This document shows positions 35,038 to 45,852 of a stretch of DNA of 64,000 nucleotides, one piece after another (position 1 is the first letter of the stretch; each line of letters opens with the position of its first letter). Location of the stretch: positions 317,974 through 381,973 of the forward strand of contig ML986589.1 in assembly GCA_010094045.1 (NCBI GenBank), read 5' to 3'. The notes beneath the pieces were generated by a model, which ran no database searches, was not told the origin of the DNA, and worked only from the letters and a program-made list of their open reading frames with translations. This DNA comes from Lojkania enalia (Eukaryota > Ascomycota > Dothideomycetes > Pleosporales). The position numbers were made by a program, and so were the translations under genes.

Positions 35038-35768
35038 GCTGATCGAAGGGTAGCGTCCTTGACTAGTGATTCGTCTTTCGGATTGCTTCGATGCACCAAA
35101 CCTTTCCTTCTCATGCTTAAGTATGGAATTCGGTATGATTTGAGATGATTCCCTTGACACGATTTACCGTTTTCATGAGACTGATCTCAGATTTCTAGAT
35201 ATTCAGAATCATATTGCACTCTAATTTTCTGCTCTAACCATTATGAACTTTTCACAGTTCAGATAGTATTCTCCAGCTGGTGCTAAAGTGGCAAAATGTA
35301 CGTAGGCGGTATTGTTTAGTAATCCCGCTACCTGTAGTTGATAGGCAGTTTGTTGGAATCGTCCTTAAAAAGTTTGATAGCTAACACTGTTTCACGATTC
35401 CGAGTTCCCAGGCATGTAGCGTGATTTCCCCAGCACCAATAACAGTAGCCGGTTTTAAGACCGTAGATGCCAATAGATCCAAAGACGTTTAAGGGCAGAA
35501 ACAATCCGCGAACTTCCCAAACATTAGACTCCGAATAAGGAAAGTTGGGCGAAAGCACGATCCTTCATTTATAAGCTCATGATTCTGGACCGGGGGGGGG
35601 TAAACGAATGTCTACGTCGTGTTCGTACTGTTTATTACTCTTGTTTTAGCCAGTGCCGAGGCCAGAACATTATTATTATTATTATTATTATTTATGCCCA
35701 GGAGAACCACTTGGACGGTGCAAATCTACGTAAGTTCAGTATGGGTTTCCGGGCTTCCATGCTTTAAC
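35038..35768. other. Intergenic, start of a gene-poor compartment
   Basis: No gene. Contains an (ATT)8 microsatellite, annotated separately, and a short G-run near 35592. Confidence 0.5.
35669..35692. repeat. (ATT)8 microsatellite
   Basis: Eight perfect ATT units in non-coding sequence just downstream of the broken DUF6594 gene. Confidence 0.9.
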
Positions 35769-36437
35769 TTATGCAGCAGTGACGCCAAATACTTTCATCC
35801 TCTTGGCCTCAGTAGACACAGTCAAGCACACAGATATCAGCATATTAAATGCAGCAATCGCCCGGATCCGCGCCTTTGTAGAGTACATCCACTCCGGGAC
35901 GATGACGGGTAGGATAGGGATCAGCGAAGCGATAATGCTAGTTATGTGGGACGTGACCCTAAATATGGACTTGTCTGCGATGAAAATGGTGCCATGCGTG
36001 GCGCCGGTTCTGATCTTCTTGAGCTTAAGCATGCCGAGCCAGTTGGAGTATGCGTCAGTATCCTCGCGGGGCCGGATGCAGATTAGGCTTTTGCTGTGGC
36101 CGTCTGGCTGCAAGACGGTGCTCTATATATCCTTGTCGAGACCAATCAGCGGGAGCAGACGGCCTGCGTTGTTACTAGAAAGGAAGTGCTGGAAGTGGTT
36201 CAGATTGTAGGGATCGGCTCCTTTCATTTGGTGATGGGGGGCCCGCCGGATCAGCGCATGATCTTCTGATGAGAAAGAGAGTGTTAGCTGCAGCGAGGCT
36301 GAAACAGCCCGCAAGATGGAGGCGGCTTACTATATCATTTTAGCAACTCTCTTATATTTAGCACGAGGTTGCGCTGCCTCGTATCTCTATCCCTAAATAC
36401 CCCACTCATTTCGAAGTCGGCTGTACTCACCAGACAT
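35769..36437 (-). pseudogene. Broken DUF6594-type membrane protein gene
   Basis: On the minus strand a 7-nt exon (36431-36437, ATGTCTG) can splice with GTGAGT...CTAAC...TCAG to 36265, giving an open frame that reads GADPYNLNHFQHFLSSNN and LIGLDKDI, then hits TAG at 36123-36125. The same frame continues for another 115 codons: LICIRPREDTDAYSNWLG, two hydrophobic segments around SIIASLIPILPVIVPEWM and AAFNMLISVCLTVS, then RMKVFGVTAA and TAA. The order (acidic/aromatic arm, proline-bearing PRED, two or three C-terminal membrane helices, R-x-x-F-x-x-TAA) matches fungal DUF6594 proteins, but the last helix is missing. It is therefore interrupted and truncated. CAG to TAG would be a RIP-type change, which fits the RIP-like sequence next door. 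Family function is unknown. Confidence 0.6.
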
Positions 36438-37499
36438 GATCCAACGTATACCTTGCCTACTTCCCTATCTCCATTGTGCTATCCGCTACCTCTAGCTTTA
36501 TTAGCTCATTTTTGAGATTGATTAGAACAGACTATAAATAGAGCAAATTACGGACCTAAAGTGCGCCGAAGCGGCAAAATGTAGTGGTCTCAGGCACTAA
36601 TGCTATGCGTCCTGTTATCTTAGGATACCTAAGTACTAGATTATGTAGAGGGTCCCTAGGACTTAGTGTAACAGGCTTCATCGAGATGGCAGTCATTGTT
36701 AACGAAATGTTGAAGACAACTCGACCTACAAGGAAAGGATAGACGGCTGCTGACTCAAGACATAACGGGGGCACGTGAGGGCTTGCGTGCGTTTGAATGG
36801 ATAGCTGCTGATGTACCATAGGGTACGAAATAGGGATAGATCAAATGATTGAGAACGCGAATGAATTCTCGTGCACTTGTTATGTTGTGTATGTCGCTGT
36901 CGTGAATCGTTCCACCAGCGAGACCATAATATTACTTAATCCAGTAAGCATTGTGCCATCTTCTACTGCCTTTTCCGTCGCCGACACGCTAGTGTATAGT
37001 TTGTAAGGCATCTTATATCTGCGGGATGAGTAAATGTCGTACTGTTAATTGCTTTAGAATGCATAGTTAGACGTTCAATCTAGCTCTTAAATGATCTCGT
37101 CCGTAGCTCTCCTAGAAGTCCGATTCGCTTTTTGCATACATTTAGCCTCTAAAAGCCCGTTAATATACTATTAATAACGTCCTCTCCTTTCCTATAATAA
37201 TAGTATAATTAACCACTATTCTACTTATATCTATACTCTAGCTAAATATTATTAGTCTTATATTCTATATCTTATATTACTATATACTCTTATTTATAAG
37301 TTTAAAAATATTCTATTAATACAATTATATAACTCTTACCAGCTTTACTAAACTCTCCTTTAATTGTTTTATAGACTTGCAACCTATAATTCTAAGAAAT
37401 ATAATTGATACTTATTCTAAAAGATAAATAAATTAATATAATATAAGTAACAAGTAAGTATATTAGACAAGGAAGCGTACTACCTTCTAATAATAATAG
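36438..37499. other. AT-rich non-coding stretch leading into a transposon relic
   Basis: From about 37050 on the sequence becomes strongly AT-rich with TAATATA-like words and almost no open frames, as expected for RIP-mutated DNA. The left end of the mobile element probably lies in here, but I could not find its inverted repeat. Confidence 0.55.
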
Positions 37500-38460
37500 C
37501 TCAACCTACGAATGACTAATTAAGCTACAATGAAGTAGATATCTCCCTAGCTATCTTAGCTATTAATACTAAGTTATTTTAAAGCGAAGAATATGCCGCT
37601 TCTATATATAACGTCTCTCGAAGAATAATATACCGACAAAGCGGCGGAATTACTGTACGACGCGATTGTCAGCTAAATTTAAAAAAGTTTACTAAGTTAA
37701 AAGAGGAGGCTATTATTGTATATATTCTTAACCTAGATTTATAAAGATTTACGCTCTCTTTAGGTGTTGTACGAGATATAGCAGATAAGCTGCTTGCTAA
37801 GCGCAGCGCTGGTTAGGTTTGCTAGATAAAGCTATAAGAGTTATAACTCGCTCGAATTCTAGGCAATCTATAAGAATACTATCAGCACAGGCTCTTAAGG
37901 TGCTAGGTAAGCCCTGTATAATCTAAAAGTAGTAGTATTAGGGCTTAATATAAAGCTTCGTACGCTACTACCGCCTGCGCTACAGGTCCTTATATAGGAA
38001 GTAACCAGCACGAACTAGGGGCTTAATCAACATTAATTCGCGATCAGATTCGAAGGTATAAGAGTTTATCACCTGAATATATTATCGTAGCGTTTAATCA
38101 GCTTACAAAAAGCGCTGAGATGATGCTTCATTCAGCTGAAGGGTTAAATCGCTAGCATTAAGATAGCAAATAAGGCCGCCACAACATAAGAATAGTATAA
38201 AAAGCAGTTGATTCAGAAGCAAGGCGCATTATTAAAGGCAGAGGAACAGAAGATTATTGCTGAAAAAGAGGTTTAGCAGCAGCTAGAGGGCGAAACACGC
38301 TAAGGTAAAGCGCGATCAGGTGCCAGCCGGCAGGCTTCTACACGCTGTAGCTGCTGCAGGGAGGCTACACTTAACTTATGTACGTGCGAGAATGGTGCTA
38401 TAGATGCTACTTGATTGAGGATATATATCATATTTGTAGTACCTTAATGCATTGTGAAAA
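37500..38460 (+). mobile_element. RIP-like relic of a Fot1/pogo-type (Tc1/mariner) transposon, DDE domain missing
   Basis: Read on the plus strand with stops ignored, 37705-37830 gives EEAIIVYILNLDL*RF...VRDIADKLLAKRSAG, matching the CENP-B/Psq helix-turn-helix region of Fot1/pogo transposases. Then 38070-38390 gives FNQLTKSAEMMLHSAEGL, KKQLIQKQGALLKAEEQK and a terminal Cys cluster (CSCCREATLNLCTC), matching the C-terminal tail of the same family. Stops are TAA or TAG where Gln, Arg or Trp codons are expected. Only about 250 bp separate the two parts, far too little for the DDE catalytic domain (about 700 bp), so the copy is internally deleted and dead. Boundaries are approximate; no target-site duplication was identified. 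Confidence 0.65.
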
Positions 38461-38907
38461 TATATCGCTGGAACGGCTGAAAAAGTTCATGACGTGGCGA
38501 GTCGATTGTCACTTATGTTATATAAAATTAAACTATAATCTAAGATTTACTTTAACAAAACCACTTTAGTAAACTTAGAAAATATAAGAGAATTCTATTA
38601 CCTCTTTTCCAACTAAAAGATTAGAGTATTCCTTTTATAGCCTTAACATAGAGAGGAATCTACCTCTACCCTTCACCCCAATCTTCACTATACTAGGATC
38701 ACTTTGTCGTAACAACACCAGTTCATCACACTAAGATTACTCTACTATAGCAATACCACTTTGCCGTATAGTGAACGCTACTGCCTAACTTGATAGCGCG
38801 GTACGCAGAGACTATGGTTTCCTGAAGGTACAGCTCTCGTCCTCCTTTGTCTCAACATGGACAGTAACGATTTCCGCTCTCGTCTGCTGCCTAGCAGCCT
38901 ACTACCA

Positions 38908-38940
38908 CCGCCGCCGCCGCCGCCGCCGCTGCTGCTGTTG
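38908..38940. repeat. CCG/CTG trinucleotide run
   Basis: Seven CCG units followed by CTG units and TTG; a looser CAG/TAG-like run follows at about 38950-38970. Confidence 0.85.
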
Positions 38941-39289
38941 AAGGTTTGCAGCAGTAGCAGCAGCAGAGCAGGGTTTGTAGGCCACACAACCCTAGACCCG
39001 GTCTCGAGTACGCCTCCACCAATGCAGCCCAGTTCCCAGCAACCCCTTCTCATATCCGCTACTCTCAGACCCCTTCCGCTCACCATCACTCTGATAAGCC
39101 TTCCAATAGCGACCGCAGGGCTCCAAGAGCTCCACCTCCAGCACACCATCAAGGCGGTAACTAATGTACGTTTGCCAAGTGATGAGCTTAAGAGATAAGG
39201 ATCTATGGGATATAGTTTTGAAAGGATCTGAGCTGGCGAGTGGCAGGATAAGGAGAGGGAGGTGGTAGTGGTAGTAGTGGTGATGGTGG

Positions 39290-39990
39290 ACGTGAGCTAG
39301 GCTCATACATTGATAACTGTAAGTACTCCCCTACCACCCTCCCCTTCCATTTTCCCTTTGCTTCGCTAAGAACAACGGTCTCTCCCCTACCCCTTCTTGC
39401 CCATAACCCGCATCTAGGCGACAAAGGAAGAGAATTAGGTAAGGAAAGAAGCGGCAAGAAGTCGACAAAAGAAGGAAGAGACTATACCAGACAGGCCAGA
39501 ACAAAGGCTACAGAAGCTACAGGGATGTAACTGTTATCCCCTCCACTTATAACCGCTAATATTCTTCCTCTTCTTTACTCTAATCCGCTATCTAGGTAAG
39601 AAGAGTAGACAGGTTAAAGACGAGAAAACGCTAGTAGCGGAGAGAGAGCGACGAAGAAAAAAAAGTCACGTAAGCTGTATAGACGTGTAAGTACACCCTT
39701 TGATTCTCTCCTCTTGTCCTCACCAATGCCAACGGCTGTTCCTCGTTTTACTATAACCGCATCTAGATGAGAAAAGAACTAGGTAAGAAAAGTAGCAGCA
39801 CAAAGTAGAGGAAAGGGCAAAAAGGTGGTAGAAGAGCACTAGTAAATGGATAGAAGCGACAAACTAGGTTGAAGAAGTTACAAGGTACAACTCTATCTTT
39901 CAACCCCATTTTTTCTCCTCTTATTGGTAATAGCCTTGATATTGTTGCTAACAGCTCTCTCCCCTCTATTTACTTGGAGAAAAAAAAAAA
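39290..39990 (+). repeat. Diverged tandem array of intron-like/exon-like units
   Basis: Four pyrimidine-rich segments begin with GTAAGT, GTAACT, GTAAGT or GTACAA and end with a branch-like TAAC/TAAT and an AG: 39319-39417, 39527-39595, 39687-39766 and 39885-39979. Three share the ending (A/C)TAA(C/T)CCGC(A/T)(A/T)TCTAG. Between them are purine-rich, Lys/Arg/Glu-coding blocks; the first reads DKGRELGKERSGKKSTKEG and the third starts MRKELGKKSSSTK before a stop. Unit spacing is about 160-208 bp. The pattern suggests duplication of an intron-plus-exon module, now decayed. Confidence 0.55.
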
Positions 39991-40051
39991 AATATAAGAA
40001 AATGTAGATTATAGCGACGATACTAGGCTATTATTGAATTGTAAATTCTCC

Positions 40052-40118
40052 AAAAAATAAAAATAAAAATAAAAATAAAATAAAAAATAAAATTTTAAAA
40101 AATAAAAATAAAAAAAAT
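40052..40118. repeat. AAAAT-type low-complexity block
   Basis: Mostly AAAAAT and AAAAT units with one AAATTTT interruption; non-coding. Confidence 0.85.
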
Positions 40119-40472
40119 ATTTGGGTAACTGTATGACTCTAGTAGTAAAAGGAGAAAGGAAGGCGTGCATCCCCACGCAGCCCTAACAAAAGAAAAAAGT
40201 ACTCGTCTGCGTACAAGTCGCGTACGACGGCTGAAAGAAAGCCGTTGGATGGATAGAAAGGAAAGAAAAACAGTGATGCAGTTGGTATCATGCAGCCCAA
40301 CCCAGCCGAAATCCCTCCAAATCGAACAAATACCCATACCATATCAAACTTCTCCAATAAACGCCCTAAACGCTATCACTACCCGCACAAATAATCTTTC
40401 TAGATACGAAGCTTTTCCCTGCACGCAGTACATTTCGCTGCTGCAGCAGAATCTATGCCGCGCCAATGCTAT

Positions 40473-41652
40473 TCAAGGACATGTCAAACTCCTATTCCTC
40501 CGCGAGCGCTGAGGCTCAAGTTCGCTCCTCAAGCCCCTCGGTACCACGGCCCTCGCCCAGCACTGCATGGCACAGCGCTTGAGGAACTCGATTTCCTCGC
40601 CCTGAAGCCGGAGCTGGCGCTTCGCCAACTTGCTCTTCTTGAGCTTCAATCCCCTCTCCTCCTGTTCCTCGCGAATGGGACGCAAAACGCTTGATATGCT
40701 GGTGGGCTGGAAAGCAGCGGGGGTGGTGAAGGTGTGCTGTGAGCTGGGTCGGGTCGTGGGGCGTGCGGTGGTTGGAGACGAGACGAGCGATTCGAGAGCC
40801 GTACATTCGGCAATGAGCATTTGGATGCCGGCGGAGAGCTGGTTGGCGCGCGCGAAGATGAAGGACCAGTAATCTGGGCCCCAGAAAGGGTCTGCGGACA
40901 TGGCTTCTCGGAGCGCGGGGAGGATATGCGGGAGTGGGGGAAGGGACGGGGCATTCAGCTCGTCGATGGACGGGGGATCTTCGAGCAAGGGGGAGGAGGC
41001 TGCGGAGGACGTGCTTGAGGGTGCGGGGGAGGAGGTCGGGGAGGAGAGCGAGGCAGTGGAGAGCAGGGCTGCGGCAATGGTGAGGCGAATGTGGGATTCT
41101 GTGCTGAGCGTTGTGGTTGTGGTGCATGCTGGTGGAGTGTTAGATATGCGAGCGTGTGCGGCGTGTAGAAGACGTACCGGGACAGCCTATCGTCTGGCAC
41201 CAGTCCTCCTCCTCCGAAATAAAGCATTGCAGCCAGAGAAAAGCACCCCGCGCCTCGCCCCCAAAGGCGAGCTCGAGGTCTTCATTCTTTTTGGTGCAAA
41301 GAGCGGCTTCAGCGAGGGCGGATGCGCGCTTGTACAGCTCGACGACGGGCATGGTCAGGGCGTGCAGGATGTCGCGGTGTAGGAGCCATGTCTCCCGGGC
41401 GCTCTGGTCAGAGGTTGAATGGGCGGGGCAGAAGCTGTGGACGTGGCGGTCAGCAGGTGTTTGGTGGAGAAGAGAGCTACGGACGCAAGCGGGCGGGCTG
41501 GGCTCTGGGGAGAACTAAAATAAACCGGGGACTTGCTCGGCAGACGAGGCAAGATGGCTGCGCAGGACCTGGAACCCATGGCTCGCCGACAGGGCCTCAA
41601 TGTCTTCACGGGGGATCTTGAAGGGGCTCTGCAAAGCAGCTGTCGACTCCAT
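40473..41652 (-). CDS. Unrecognised fungal protein, 5' end uncertain
   Basis: A clear splice joins 41178 to 41128 on the minus strand (49-nt intron, GTACGT...CTAAC...CCAG), giving ...EDWCQTIGCPACTTTTTLSTES. Downstream to the stop at 40473 the frame holds LPHILPALREAMSADPFWGP, a probable helix ANQLSAGIQMLIAECTALESL, and a Lys/Arg/Glu-rich helix (EEQEERGLKLKKSKLAKRQ). Upstream, LLHRDILHALTMPVVELYKR looks like real protein. An ATG at 41652 (MESTAALQSPFKIPRED) lies in the same frame but TAG at 41515-41517 interrupts it; a 5' intron I could not fix may remove this. Without the stop the product would be about 376 aa. The Trp/Cys/His-bearing middle resembles a helical fungal family, but I cannot name it. 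Confidence 0.55.
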
Positions 41653-43273
41653 GACGCACGATTACGATCGGAGAAAAGGAGCAGTAGCAGGCATGCGCAC
41701 GAGTTGCGGGACGGAGTCTTCGCATTGAAGGACGGCAGGCGGGCAGCGGGGGACGGCAGCGAAGAGCAGGGCAGAGGGCAGAGGGCAGAGAGCCGAACAG
41801 AATAGAAGGTGAGGTAGTTTCAATCAAGTGGTGAGTCGGTTGGCTCCGGGGAAAATGGCATAGTCTAAATACGCATAGTCGCGAGCAGTCCTGGGGGGAG
41901 GCCGGGGCCACCACACGGGCCCTACCCCGGCCCGCCTTGGAAATCGCCCACGCCCAATCCCACGCTTTCCCCGTTGCGTCGTGGCCGCGATGGTGAAATG
42001 GCATTTGGGATTGAGGATGCCATGCGCTCGCACACGCAAAACGTAGCGCCTTGCCATTGGGCGGCCACGGGGAGAACGCTGCGCCATGGCGTCCACAGTC
42101 GCCAGGCGCGAGCAGTTGCTGGCGCCACAGGGGACGTCTGCTCTGCTGCCGGGAGCTGAGCTGGGCAGAGGGGCCAGCGTCCTAGACGTGCATATGGACG
42201 ACGCAGCCTACGATAACAGCCGCCTGCCTTCACCGTCGCCGACTACTTCTATCCCTGTGGACTGGCGGCATGCAATACTACTGCAGAGTTCGCAATCCCA
42301 CGTGACTTGTTCCAACGTTCCAGATGGATCGCCGTCCGTCGCTAAAACGGTTTCCCGGCAATGCGACCGTGGGGCCCAACTTCAGAGTCGGCATGCCAGT
42401 GGGGAGAATGCCTCTCCGGCCCCTCTGTGCATACTTGTGCCTAGTCTCCCGCGCCTCTTGCTTGAGCCGCGTAATGTATGTATGCCCTGTGTACCAGAAC
42501 CCATTTCGATCTTCCCCAGCTGGACGTCCCTTTGCGTCCATGCAATGTCCGAGTTCGAGCTGCAATACTCCTGTTGCATGCATACCCAATACAATATGCG
42601 GCTTGACGCATGGGCAAAACGGGAACGAGCCTTCACAGCTGTGCTGGTTGCGATCCTAATAATTGGCCCGACGTGCTTCTTATCTGCACACAAGTATTGG
42701 GGGCTGGCGTCGGAGACCCGATAGGACACGGCACTTGGCGGGCGAGGACGTCAGCCCTGGAGCGCCAAACATCCAAGGCATCACTTTTCGAGCCACCGCG
42801 CGCAGACTTCTCAACCCACGAATTTCTAGACTCGAGACGGCTATTCGGCAGAGCTGGGACCGGAAAATATCTGGGTGACGAGGCTTCGGCGGCACTCTAC
42901 CAATGCGCCACACGGTTTCTGCTGAACTTGAATTTGTAGATTCGAAAGCTCCCCCCTGGAGGGCGTGCATTCAACCAAACTTTTTGATTGACTAGTCCAT
43001 TGCTCTGAAGCATCTCGCACTGCCCTGACTCAGGAAAGGCCATGTACAGGAGTAGATCTAAACGGGTATTTGAGATCCGCCGCCATTCCCAGATCTTATA
43101 GAGCAAGGCAATCGCCACGGCGCCCGCAACCGTACCATCTGTTTGGGGATTGCCTCATTATAGGCAGTCTTGATGTAATAGTCGGATGTAGTTATTTTCA
43201 CTCAGCATCCGGAAACTCGGATGGCGCCTGAAAGCGCCGCGGCCGCTCAAAGCATCGCGCCATATAGTTTACC
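41653..43273. other. Intergenic, no gene supported
   Basis: 1.6 kb, GC-rich to about 42200. Open frames on both strands (up to 212 codons) overlap each other and have no domain, signal or intron support. Confidence 0.5.
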
Positions 43274-45852
43274 TCATCTCCACCAAAACACCGAGCACGA
43301 GCCGTCAGCATTCAACACCCTCCTCATACTGCCATCGCCCTTCAAATTCTGTTTCCGCCCGAAGGGATCCGTCAGTAGCCCCGATAGCTTTTCCGAGATT
43401 GGACCCATCTCCGTCTTCGACACGGGCATTGGCGGGCTCAGTAGGTTGGAATCCGTCGGTTGCAGCAGTGAGAAGATGCTTGTCTTCGCTCGGCCCAGCA
43501 TCCGGTGATGAATATCGCGTAGCGAATTATAAAGCGGCCACAGCATCTCGAGGTAACGATAGGCGACAGGTTCGTAGTGACGGCATGGCTCGAGAATGTC
43601 CATGCAGCCTTTGGCGTATGTGAGGTCGTCCTCAACTCCCTCAGCTACTCCGTCGAGGAGCTTGATTGTTGAGCTGAAGAGAAGGACAATCGAGGCACTA
43701 AATGCCCAGTAGCTGTAAACTTGCGTTAGTTGGGGGCGGCAGCGATTTTGTCAAGCACTGCTCACATCATGATCCAGCATCGTTTAGTCAGGGTGCCATC
43801 GAAAGAGATTAGGCGCATGATGCGAGATACCTGCTGCGCAGCCAAAGCACATTCGTTGCGGTACCTTTTAGCGTCATCCACCGGGATGTCCGAGGTCCAT
43901 GCAGCACCATCAGTTAGCTGGGTCTCCATTGCAGCAACTAACAATTGACGATAGAGCAATATCAGAGCCCCAAGGTACATTATCTAGCAACTGCGTCAGT
44001 ATTGGGGGGATATAAGACATGGGGAGAATAACAGACATGAACCATGAGAACTGCTCGTCTCTGGTAAAGGGTGATGTCAGGCGGATTGTCGGAGGTTAGC
44101 GCAGGCATCTGCAACATGAGCGGAACTTCCATGCGCCAGGTCTCCAACTTGCGTGTCAGCATGTTGATGTTTTCGCGGGTGGCCAGCTCTGGAGACGCCA
44201 ACGTCTTTGCTATCTCTGCGGCAACCAAGCCAATCTTGCTCGTCTGGCGATGAATCAACTCGTCCATGTCCACGGAGTCGTGCTGATAAACGGCGCAAGC
44301 AGTCTGTTCTCCATATTATTACCAACCCCAGATATTAAAAGGATCGATTTAGGACGTACCGCAACATCCTCAAGAGTTATTTCTGAAGTATAACCCAGAG
44401 TATAAGAAAGCCAGCAGTCCATAAAGATGAGGCTGCGGAATATCCGTCTCCAGCCCTCGCCGCTCCCATTGTTCCTAGTCTGGTGTGGGGGCGGGCACTT
44501 CCAGCGTGCGATCTGCAAGCCAGCAGCTGCTCCTGGTTAGATCATGGGTAGTCTGCATGACCAGTACCGCACGACTTACCAATCAGATATCGCGCGCTCA
44601 TATGCTTCTCTAGGAGCGCATAGAATGACATGGAGAGTAATAGCCTCATGGAACGGAGATAGTCGGTTCGGGCCGTCTTCTCGTGGAACTGTAGGGTGGC
44701 AGATGCGTAGAGCACTCGCCGTATGCGATCAGGGAAACAATCAATGTCATAATGACCGCCCATAGCGGCAATAGTGAAACATTCTGCAAGAGTCATTGCG
44801 TCTACTGGTTGCTTGGGTCTGTATATGCGATCAAGTAGCTCGTCGGCCTGTTGGTAAGTCCACATATAAACTAGCGACCCAGTGCCCCGAATGAATGCGT
44901 ACATAGCCCGTCGGGTCAGCTCTTCGGAGGGAAGGTGACTGTTGTCATAAGGCTGAATACCTTGATTCAATATTTCGCCCCTGAGGGAGACAAGTTCACT
45001 GAAGGCAAGAGTAAGCGCATTATGGCACAATTCTGCCTCCGTACCGGCCGACGAGGGAACAGAAATCGGACTATCAGATGAGCTGGGGCTCGCTCTCGAG
45101 TACTCCCCCTGGGCATAGGGTCCAATACGGCTTGTGCCCGATCGTTTTGCATTCGCTGCTTGCGCCTGTTGTGTCTTGAAATCATTCAGATACACCTGAT
45201 ACTTGCGCCAAGAGTCGGTCTTTTTATACTCGTCCATCTGGGCTTCATATTCCTGCATAGCTCGGGCTGATTGACTCTCCCAGATTCGTTTCTGCTCGGG
45301 AGGTAGGATCTGCCATCGTCGCCCAACTTCCTTGGCGATATCCACGAATGAAAGTGAAGCTATCTCGGGGTCGGTCCGTAGTTGGTCAGCAAAATTTACA
45401 TCTACATATACTAGTCAAAACTACAGTCTCAAAATTGGCAATATTGCCGTTCGCTGCCTACATGCTGTTTTCGGTTTCTTGGGCGCATTATTGTCCGGAC
45501 GAGGATGGCGCCTGTATCTTCGCTTCTCTCTGATTGGTGGCGTGGTGCCCGTCTGTCTGCTCAATTTCTCGAGAGCGGATGAAGAGAGCGAGGTCTGTTC
45601 AGGGCTGTCCAGATCCGGTTCCAGAGACGATGAGGTCGGGACGCCCCGAAAGGTCGCTATTTCGCGTTGCAAGGCTCGCCGGTGGCCGAGCTTGAAGTTA
45701 AGGGTTGTCAGATCGTCCTCGGTAATATCCACGACCGTTTCCCAGTTGTGAAATCCATTCTCGGTCAAGACATGCAAATACTCGCTCAGGCCGAGGCGTT
45801 CGAGGACTTCGGTCAGTATGGGCATCAGCTTGGCAGGGTTCGGAGAAGGCAT
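43274..45852 (-). CDS. SAM + HMG-box + fungal transcription-factor-domain regulator
   Basis: Six exons on the minus strand, 45462-45852, 44580-45401, 44360-44526, 44037-44303, 43766-43983 and 43274-43712, give 767 aa; introns are 60, 53, 56, 53 and 53 nt. A SAM domain lies at about residues 12-70 (LTEVLERLGLSEYL, ENGFHNWETVVDITEDDL, LGHRRALQREI). An HMG box follows at about 124-195; its start PKKPKTAYVNFADQLR is only formed by splicing, then FVDIAKEVGRRWQILPPEQK. The rest is helical and resembles the fungal-specific transcription factor middle region, with IFRSLIFMDCWLSYTLGYTS and YWAFSASIVLLFSSTIKLLD. It is therefore probably nuclear and DNA-bending, with a protein-interaction SAM. No zinc cluster is present. 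Start at 45852 chosen because SAM begins soon after; the frame is open to 46080. Confidence 0.87.

Larger units (their letters stand above)
38461..40472. other. Low-complexity, repeat-bearing region without a supportable gene
   Basis: Holds a CCG/CTG run, a tandem array of intron-like and exon-like units, and an AAAAT-rich block, all listed separately. The frame at 38857-39198 is mostly Pro/Leu/Ser low complexity and is not called as a gene. Confidence 0.5.

Noticed and set aside
38857..39198. 113-codon frame with poly-Pro/poly-Leu
   Set aside because: Coding look comes from CCG/CTG repeats; nothing beyond low complexity. It could be a first exon leading into the intron-like array, but that is unsupported.
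42086..42724. 212-codon plus-strand frame
   Set aside because: Overlapped by several other frames, no recognisable motif, odd Cys/Ser content.
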